From Novosphingobium sp. (GTDB lineage: Bacteria > Pseudomonadota > Alphaproteobacteria > Sphingomonadales > Sphingomonadaceae), in NCBI GenBank assembly GCA_017745295.1, contig JAGHZR010000007.1:62001-126000 (forward strand): 64,000 nt of DNA, in the 5' to 3' direction. Position 1 is the first letter of the stretch, and each line of letters opens with the position of its first letter. Under the pieces are notes generated by a model that was not told the DNA's origin, ran no database searches, and saw nothing but the letters and a program-made list of their open reading frames with translations. Of this stretch, positions 59,316 through 64,000 are shown piece after piece. The translations under genes and the position numbers were made by a program.

Positions 59316-59973
59316 TTCCTGTCCGCGACAGGTACGGACCGACGGCATCGATCAGCAGCCGCAGGCCGGTGAAGAACTCGTCCTTGATGAGCTGTCGGTG
59401 AGTACCCGACTTCGGGACCAGCTTGACGATCGAGCGCGGCTTGCGCTTGCCCTTGCCGATGTCGATCCAGTCGACCTCCCGGCTACCGAACCGCTTCATC
59501 GCGGCCTCGGAGAACGTCAGGTCCATAAGCGCCACGTCGCGCAGCGTGTGCACCAAGGCCCCAAGCTGGCACTCGATACCGCGCAAAGTGCTCGCGCCGA
59601 ATGCGCGCGCCTCGATGGCAGAAATGGCACCGTGTGAGCCAGCCGCACCGCGCGGCCGCACGTCCAAGGCGCACTTCGTTTCCGACATCTCGCTGGCGTC
59701 GAACGCCGCGCGGTAGCAGCGTAGCGCCTTGAGCTGCTCGGTTCCGATTCCTTCCATCGTTTCGAAGCGCGGCTGCTTGCGGAAGGCTTTGCCTATGGTC
59801 ACGCGTCCTTTCGTCTTCACGTCCACGATGTCCTGTTCGACATAGACCGCATGCTCGCGCTGCTCGGGGGTGGGCGCGAACGGATCTACCTTCGCGGGCT
59901 TGGGGGATGTGGCGCGGCTGGCGCGGCGCGTCGCCTGCGCCGCCATTGCGGCGAGGGTATCGGACTTCGGCAT
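59293..59973 (-). CDS. Last gene of the early operon, uncharacterised
   Basis: 226 residues, start ATG 59973 coupled to the upstream stop (TAATG). The N-terminal 60 residues are basic and Ala/Pro-rich; the centre (LKALRCYRAAFDASEMSETK) and C-terminal (SEAAMKRFGSREVDWIDIGK) are helical. The place next to the late operon would suit a late-gene activator or antiterminator, but no motif proves it. Its end overlaps the antitoxin gene by 23 bases on the opposite strand. Confidence 0.6.
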   Translation of the reverse strand: MPKSDTLAAMAAQATRRASRATSPKPAKVDPFAPTPEQREHAVYVEQDIVDVKTKGRVTIGKAFRKQPRFETMEGIGTEQLKALRCYRAAFDASEMSETKCALDVRPRGAAGSHGAISAIEARAFGASTLRGIECQLGALVHTLRDVALMDLTFSEAAMKRFGSREVDWIDIGKGKRKPRSIVKLVPKSGTHRQLIKDEFFTGLRLLIDAVGPYLSRTGIRSDRQS

Positions 59974-60203
59974 TAGGAGCGGTATCCAGTTCGGGGAGCG
60001 CAGGCCTGCAACTGCCGTTGCAGGTCGGCGACGGGGACCATGTGATATCTCTGGGCGTTCGAGTGGCGCATGACGCCCCGGAGGGCCTCCGCGAGCGCGG
60101 CCGCTTCGTCGGCGCGAATGAAGAAGCCGTCCTGATCCGGGCCTATCTGGACAGGGCCGGTCTCGATCCTGCTGCCAAGCTGGCACGGGATGATTCTCTT
60201 CAT
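59973..60203 (-). CDS. Small early protein
   Basis: 76 residues (PVQIGPDQDGFFIRADEAAA, then ALRGVMRHSNAQRYHMVPVA). The start overlaps the upstream stop by four bases and the stop overlaps the next ATG. No family; coupling shows it is real. Confidence 0.6.
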   Translation of the reverse strand: MKRIIPCQLGSRIETGPVQIGPDQDGFFIRADEAAALAEALRGVMRHSNAQRYHMVPVADLQRQLQACAPRTGYRS

Positions 60204-61129
60204 GCTGCCAATCCTCCCTGAACTCTGGCGCCGTAGGTGCCGTTGGCGTGCCGCCTCAGGTAGCCGCGCGTCTCCCCGACCTGCTTCCAGTAATCAGGAA
60301 GGGCATCGATCTCCGCCTGGTCGCTTTCGCCGCGGGACAGCTTGGCCATGGCATCCTCGAACTTGGCCTGCCGCTCGCGCTGGGCCGCCGCTTCCGCCCG
60401 ACGCTGTTCCCGCGCGGCTGGGGTCAGGCTGGGGATTTCCGCTGGAGCAGGGCGAGCAGCACGCTTCCGACCGCGACCGGCGCTCATTCGGTGGCCGTTC
60501 AGCACCCAAGCCGTCCACGTCTCCTGCCAGTCGGCGCTCTGGGTAGCCTTGGACCGGTGATGGGCACGGAAGTGCTGGACCGTGGCAGCGAACTCACCAG
60601 CCGAGAAGGCGTCGACCACCTCGCGGCCCTTGGAGCCGACCGGCAGTTCGGCAGGCATCCAATCATCCGAAATCAAGCCAGCGCACGCGCCTTGTGTTTG
60701 TTTTAAAGGTTCAAGGGGGGTTTGTGTAAAGCTGCTTGACGGGTGGGGTAAAGGAGCTTGACGGGTGGCGTAAAGCTGCTTGACGGGTAAAGCTGCTTTA
60801 CGGGTCGATGCTTCCATATGGTCCTTCTCGTGGCACGGAACCAGAGGAAGCGACCGAAGGGCCTGGACGTTGATCAGGTACTCGACCGTATACCCATTCT
60901 CGCATGCACGTTGCCCGCACTCGCCGATGAGGCCGTCTTCAATCAGGCTTTTGATGGTCGTGATGATGGTCTGCCGCGTGGTGCCGATTTCCTCGGCCAT
61001 GCGCTGCTTGGACGCCCAGATCCCCGATCCGTCGTCGCTGGCCTTATCGGCCATGAGGCGCATCACGGCGGTGCGGGCCATGCTGCCCACCTGCCGCTTG
61101 TCGACCTCGGATGTGAGGTGGTTGCTCAA
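60200..61129 (-). CDS. Phage replication initiator-like protein with winged HTH
   Basis: 309 residues. TTG 61129 was chosen: it overlaps the preceding stop (TTGA) and has GGAGGG upstream. The N-terminal domain (MARTAVMRLMADKASDDGSG, KQRMAEEIGTTRQTIITTIK) is a winged HTH as in O-like initiators. Residues 115-135 are encoded by four iteron-like repeats in the DNA. The C-terminal part is Arg/Glu-rich with a helical end (DALPDYWKQVGETRGYLRRH). It probably binds its own coding region to start replication, as lambda O does (inference). Confidence 0.7.
   Translation of the reverse strand: MSNHLTSEVDKRQVGSMARTAVMRLMADKASDDGSGIWASKQRMAEEIGTTRQTIITTIKSLIEDGLIGECGQRACENGYTVEYLINVQALRSLPLVPCHEKDHMEASTRKAALPVKQLYATRQAPLPHPSSSFTQTPLEPLKQTQGACAGLISDDWMPAELPVGSKGREVVDAFSAGEFAATVQHFRAHHRSKATQSADWQETWTAWVLNGHRMSAGRGRKRAARPAPAEIPSLTPAAREQRRAEAAAQRERQAKFEDAMAKLSRGESDQAEIDALPDYWKQVGETRGYLRRHANGTYGARVQGGLAA
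60726..60805. repeat. Iteron-like repeats, candidate prophage replication origin
   Basis: Four copies of GTAAAGCTGCTTGACGGGT (60726, 60748, 60770, 60787; copies two and four each with one to two changes), spaced 22, 22 and 17 bp. Each holds the dyad TAAAGC/GCTT-A, perfect in the last copy. They lie inside the initiator-like gene, as iterons do in lambda O. Confidence 0.7.
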
Positions 61130-61518
61130 ACGACCCTCCACTCTATGTCGGGCCACATGGTGCGCGCCAGTGCCCAGCGGAGGGGGAAGTCGCGGACGAT
61201 GACGCCCTTGCGATCCTCGACGACTTTCCGGCCGTTCTCGATGTAGGAGAAGTCCGCCTTGAGCCGGGCCTGCTGCCCGTTGTCGAGCATCACGGGACGC
61301 CCTTCGACCTCGAACCGGAACACGGGTTGCTGCTCCAGGCCGACGATCGCTCCGGCGCGCTCCATGAGCTGGAGCTCGTTACAGCGCCGCGCCTCGGCCT
61401 TGCTGTCGTGGACATGCCCGGCTCGGCACTCGCACTTCTTTGCGCCGTACTTGTTTCCGGCCTTGCCGAACGGCCCAGCCGCCGCGCCCGCGCGTTTCTT
61501 GGTGGTCCAGCCCTTCAT
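61126..61518 (-). CDS. DUF1064 family nuclease-like phage protein
   Basis: 130 residues. The family pattern NKYGAKKCECRAGHVHDSKA then EARRCNELQLMERAG, and the downstream LKADFSYIENGRKVVEDRKG, gives the E-x-n-D-x-n-E/D-x-K arrangement of restriction-like (PD-(D/E)xK) nucleases. DUF1064 proteins occur in phage replication clusters and may act on recombination intermediates. The start overlaps the preceding gene by four bases. Confidence 0.8.
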   Translation of the reverse strand: MKGWTTKKRAGAAAGPFGKAGNKYGAKKCECRAGHVHDSKAEARRCNELQLMERAGAIVGLEQQPVFRFEVEGRPVMLDNGQQARLKADFSYIENGRKVVEDRKGVIVRDFPLRWALARTMWPDIEWRVV

Positions 61519-62273
61519 CGGCTGGCTCCCAGCAGCATATCCAGCTCGGCCGGGGAGCGAGCAAACTTCGTCGCGCACGGCGCCGCTGCCATCCAGGCGT
61601 TCACGTAGAGCGGGTCTTCCATGCCAACGGCGAAGAACGCTTTCACGGAATGGACCATGGTGGCGTGGTCGCGACCACCGAGGAAACGACCCGTGGCCGG
61701 GTAGCTGTTCCCCCTGGCGCGCAGCACCGCCACGACGAACTGTCGCGCCCGAACGGACACGGCCTTGCGGCTGGTGCCGAGGATCTCCGCAGGCGAGGAG
61801 CCGACACGCTCGGCGCAGTCGCGAATCACTTCGTCCGTGGTCAGTGGGCGTTGGCGCGTAGGCTTCTCGCCCGGCTCCAGTGCCTCGACGACTTCCGCCA
61901 CAGGATCGGGCTCGATCTCCAGATCTGCGGCGGCGCTCCCGTTGAGATGGCCACCGTGGACCAGCCGCGCCGCGATCGCGGCGCACAGGTCATCGACCTC
62001 GCTCCCCGGCGTAATCTCGACAACCGGCGCGCGGCTGGTGCGGGCCGCTTCGGTTTCGGCGACGTGGAGGGCCCGCCAGTTGCGGATCTGTTCCTTGGTC
62101 GGGGACCTGCCGAACCGGTTCAGGGTGTGCGCGCGGACCGTCGAAGGGTCGGATATGTAGGTAACGAGGCGCTTTGCGTAGGCGCGCGCATCGCTGGGCT
62201 CTCGGTCAGGAAAGCCCGATGTGCCGAACCACTCGATTCGCGGTCCATAGGTTGCTCGGTAAGCTGTTGCCAT
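61515..62273 (-). CDS. Phage protein with DnaA domain IV-like DNA-binding region
   Basis: 252 residues. The C-terminal part (about 145-230) follows the DnaA box-binding domain: TTDEVIRDCAERVGSSPAEI, KAVSVRARQFVVAVLRARG, and GGRDHATMVHSVK, close to the DnaA signature GGRDHTTVLHA. There is no AAA+ ATPase domain. The N-terminal 140 residues are unknown. It could bind DnaA boxes at the phage or host origin, recruiting host factors or blocking host initiation. It overlaps the DUF1064 gene by four bases. Confidence 0.8.
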   Translation of the reverse strand: MATAYRATYGPRIEWFGTSGFPDREPSDARAYAKRLVTYISDPSTVRAHTLNRFGRSPTKEQIRNWRALHVAETEAARTSRAPVVEITPGSEVDDLCAAIAARLVHGGHLNGSAAADLEIEPDPVAEVVEALEPGEKPTRQRPLTTDEVIRDCAERVGSSPAEILGTSRKAVSVRARQFVVAVLRARGNSYPATGRFLGGRDHATMVHSVKAFFAVGMEDPLYVNAWMAAAPCATKFARSPAELDMLLGASR

Positions 62274-62282
62274 GTCGGGTAC

Positions 62283-62513
62283 TCAAAGGAGCATCATCTG
62301 CGGATCGGGATTGTTCTCGATCCAGTCGGCGCGCGCGGATATCGCGCATTTCAGAGCGGTTTCGGCGTCGACCACCTCGCCAGCGGCAAAGTCCAGCTTC
62401 TCCTTCGCGCGCTTGCAGCGCTGCTCGCAGAGCGTGACTACCGTCTCCAGCCGGACGAGGTCCGGCCGTGCCGGGGTGATCCCGGCGATGATCGCCTCTC
62501 GATCAAGCGGCAT
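62283..62513 (-). CDS. Small coiled-coil early protein
   Basis: 76 residues with a central helix (LETVVTLCEQRCKRAKEKLD). Overlaps the upstream gene by 11 bases. No family. Confidence 0.55.
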   Translation of the reverse strand: MPLDREAIIAGITPARPDLVRLETVVTLCEQRCKRAKEKLDFAAGEVVDAETALKCAISARADWIENNPDPQMMLL

Positions 62514-62940
62514 CGGAAATGCCGCGCAGCGTGGCGACGTGCCGGTCCAGCCTTTCGTCTTCGCAGTCGGAGAGATCGCGGCCAGCCGGACTGTTCGGCC
62601 GGTGTGCCTCGCCCTTGATGCGCAGAAACTCGATGCACCATGCCTCCAGGGCGTCGTGATCGATGCCCTCCGGGACCGACACGATCATGTTCCCGTCCGG
62701 AAGGAGCAGGGACAGGAGATCGTTCGGCACGTGCTCGCAGAGCATGTAGATCGCCGAGACGGGCATCTGGGCCGGTTCGGCGGCGCCGTCCGGGTTCGGG
62801 AAGTAGGAGAGCAGGGTGGAATACCCGATGCCGCTGTCCATGCTGAGCGCCTTGAGCGAAATATTCCGCTGGTCGAGCTGACGGCGGATGGTCTGCTGAC
62901 GCTCGCGCATGGCGCGGACGATGTTGGAATTGTCAGCCAT
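62503..62940 (-). CDS. Phage HTH regulator, Cro/CII-like position
   Basis: 145 residues from ATG 62940. The N-terminal HTH reads IRRQLDQRNISLKALSMDSG then IGYSTLLSYFPNPD; the rest is helical with an acidic middle (HVPNDLLSLLLPDGN). Probably a DNA-binding regulator of early transcription. It overlaps its neighbours by eight and eleven bases. Confidence 0.65.
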   Translation of the reverse strand: MADNSNIVRAMRERQQTIRRQLDQRNISLKALSMDSGIGYSTLLSYFPNPDGAAEPAQMPVSAIYMLCEHVPNDLLSLLLPDGNMIVSVPEGIDHDALEAWCIEFLRIKGEAHRPNSPAGRDLSDCEDERLDRHVATLRGISDAA

Positions 62941-63289
62941 GATCGTGCTGCACCTGCGAAGTATGGTTGCCCCCATGAGGAACACGGGGATTGAAAGGTG
63001 GGGTGACGGTCCAGCCGCGCTGGGTCAGCTCGGCGACGAGGTCGCGATCGCTCGCGCGGGCGACTGGATCATTCGGATCGACTATCTGGATGGCGCGAGC
63101 GTGGAACTTGAGGCGGCGGATCACGCCGCGCTGCTCCAGCCGCGTCAGCATGTTGTGGACGTTGCTGGTGCTGCTGAGATCAAGCCCGCGCGTCATCTCC
63201 ATGACGGACGGGGCAAGCCCGTCGTTCTCGGCCATGAACTTCCGGATGAAGTCGAGCAGGGCGCGTTGACGTTTCGTAATCGCGATCAT
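62933..63289 (-). CDS. LexA-like winged-helix protein without peptidase domain
   Basis: 118 residues. The first 70 match the LexA DNA-binding domain: TKRQRALLDFIRKFMAENDG, APSVMEMTRGLDLSSTSNVH and LEQRGVIRRLKFHARAI. The C-terminal autopeptidase is missing and replaced by 45 residues of unknown role, so it cannot self-cleave. It may occupy LexA-like sites or regulate phage promoters. Confidence 0.78.
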   Translation of the reverse strand: MIAITKRQRALLDFIRKFMAENDGLAPSVMEMTRGLDLSSTSNVHNMLTRLEQRGVIRRLKFHARAIQIVDPNDPVARASDRDLVAELTQRGWTVTPPFNPRVPHGGNHTSQVQHDHG

Positions 63290-63591
63290 GGGCGGTTCTC
63301 CCAGATGAACCCCTGGCGCGTGGCGCGAACGGGGGTCTGGTCACCGAACAGGCGGCGAAGGGCGGCGACGTGATTGGCGAGCGTCTGCGGGGTGAGGCCC
63401 GGCAGGGCATGATGGGTGACCGGCTCACCGTTGGCGTAGGCGATCGCGTACAGGACACGCGCGAGGTATCGGGGCAGGGCGAGCTGCTCACCGTCGCGAT
63501 AGACGATGGCAGGGCCTACCCACCACATACCGCGCCTGACGGCAGCGCCCTCGGCGATGTTACCGGCGCAGTGAGGGCAGCGGGCGCTCAT
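63286..63591 (-). CDS. Early protein with zinc-like start and winged helix
   Basis: 101 residues, ATG 63591 after GGAGG. The start CPHCAGN suggests a half zinc site; the C-terminal part (GLTPQTLANHVAALRRLFGD, VRATRQGFIW) resembles an OmpR-type winged helix. First gene of the nine-gene early operon, divergent from the gene at 63677. Confidence 0.6.
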   Translation of the reverse strand: MSARCPHCAGNIAEGAAVRRGMWWVGPAIVYRDGEQLALPRYLARVLYAIAYANGEPVTHHALPGLTPQTLANHVAALRRLFGDQTPVRATRQGFIWENRP

Positions 63592-63676
63592 GCCTCCGGC
63601 CCTCCACGGCTGGGACTTGACGCCCCAGCCGCTTCGGCCATGCTCGAAATGTCAGGATCGAGCGAACGGAGTGAAC

Positions 63677-63922
63677 ATGAAAGACTGGGATCTGACCCCC
63701 GAAGGCAATCTGAAGATCGGGCCTGTGATCGGCTGGGAAACTGCCATTGCACCGATGATAGGGCTTCTACGTCTTCGATACGCACATTCGGAAGAGGAGT
63801 TCGAGGCGGGCGGCACAGGCCTGCAGGTGCAGATGACGCCAGTTCAACTGCGGAATCTTTCGGAATCCCTGCGCCAAATGGCCGATCGCATAGACGCACA
63901 GAATTTGGGCACAGCGCAGTAG
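63677..63922 (+). CDS. Uncharacterised early protein
   Basis: 81 residues from ATG 63677 (preceded by ACGGAG). Sequence MKDWDLTPEGNLKIGPVIGW then a helical end (QLRNLSESLRQMADRIDAQN). No family. Divergent from the early operon; the 85 bases between should hold the early promoters. Confidence 0.55.
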   Translation: MKDWDLTPEGNLKIGPVIGWETAIAPMIGLLRLRYAHSEEEFEAGGTGLQVQMTPVQLRNLSESLRQMADRIDAQNLGTAQ

Positions 63923-64000
63923 GGCGTTCCGGAGCTGCGGCCTGCGCTGGCTTCGCAAGGCCAGCAAATTCGAGGTCGCGATGATCGCATATAGACTTGC

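Larger units (their letters stand above)
28442..64000. mobile_element. Tailed-phage prophage (HK97-type, siphovirus plan), right end outside the window
   Basis: From the tRNA scar to the window edge the genes are those of a tailed phage: cargo genes, spanins/holin/endolysin, tail fibre, tape measure, tail tube, connectors, HK97 capsid, protease, portal, terminases, HNH nuclease, then an early/replication operon. Prophage late genes are on the minus strand and look intact, so it may be functional. A long tape measure plus tail tube and no sheath gene indicates a siphovirus tail. No integrase or CI-type repressor is seen; both probably lie beyond 64000. Confidence 0.93.

Noticed and set aside
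61515..62273. Full-length DnaA
   Set aside because: Only the domain IV-like region is present; there is no Walker A/B or AAA+ core and the length is about half.

Overview
The window is high-GC DNA from an alphaproteobacterium, most likely a sphingomonad (Novosphingobium or Sphingobium type). The evidence is codon use, a large TonB-dependent receptor with a DIVVTGTR plug start, a DUF2889 protein, and many CoA-linked catabolic genes. This assignment is an inference from gene style; there is no rRNA here.

Bases 1-28441 are host chromosome. They hold, in order: an ECF sigma factor (start only) divergent from a secreted subtilase, followed by a secreted Gly/Ser-rich protein, with one candidate ECF promoter motif recurring at both loci; an OpgC-like acyltransferase; a peroxiredoxin/ArsR pair; the complete cytochrome bd set (cydDC divergent from cydABX, with an FNR-like box between them); a succinate-semialdehyde dehydrogenase; a DUF2889 gene; a carboxylase operon of the 3-methylcrotonyl-CoA type (mccB-mccA-GNAT-MaoC) with a divergent LysR gene and a dyad operator; and an IclR-controlled acyl-CoA cluster (ligase, MaoC-like hydratase, CaiB/BaiF CoA-transferase, MFE2-like dehydrogenase) ending beside a TonB receptor. 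The last cluster reads as an uptake and beta-oxidation-like unit for an unidentified hydrophobic carboxylate.

At 28442-28491 lies the 3' half of a tRNA-Val(UAC) gene on the minus strand, with its CCA end but no D-arm or 5' acceptor strand. This is the expected scar of a phage integrated in a tRNA 3' end. Everything from there to 64000 (more than 35.5 kb) is a tailed-phage prophage of HK97/siphovirus plan. No integrase is visible, so the int end and the restored tRNA gene should lie beyond the right edge.

The prophage has three parts. (1) Bases 28.5-36.4 kb form a cargo region, partly AT-rich, of short operons on both strands: a three-gene overlapping operon headed by a TIGR04255-like protein, a phage SRAP/YedK protein, a Panacea-type antitoxin overlapping a small membrane protein (candidate toxin), a two-helix membrane protein, a small HTH protein, a possible structured RNA and a 10-bp tandem repeat. 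(2) Bases 36.4-57.8 kb form the late operon, all on the minus strand except one small gene at 38100. Transcription runs from small and large terminase through portal, prohead protease, capsid, connectors, tail tube, tail chaperones (with a -1 frameshift site), tape measure, tail tip/fibre, endolysin, holin and spanins. Odd insertions here are a lipoprotein between tape measure and chaperones and a nucleotidyltransferase-like protein beside the tail fibre. (3) Bases 57.8-64 kb hold a possible cos region with an HNH nuclease, a RelE/HigB-HigA-type toxin-antitoxin pair with a 19-bp palindromic operator, and a nine-gene, mostly overlapping early operon. That operon encodes regulators, a DnaA domain IV-like protein, a DUF1064 nuclease-like protein and a replication protein whose own gene contains four iteron-like repeats.

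Stretches over 300 bases without a protein gene are 28148-28549 (receptor promoter, tRNA scar, att region) and 35972-36463 (hairpins and the tandem repeat). Nothing is called in 63923-64000.
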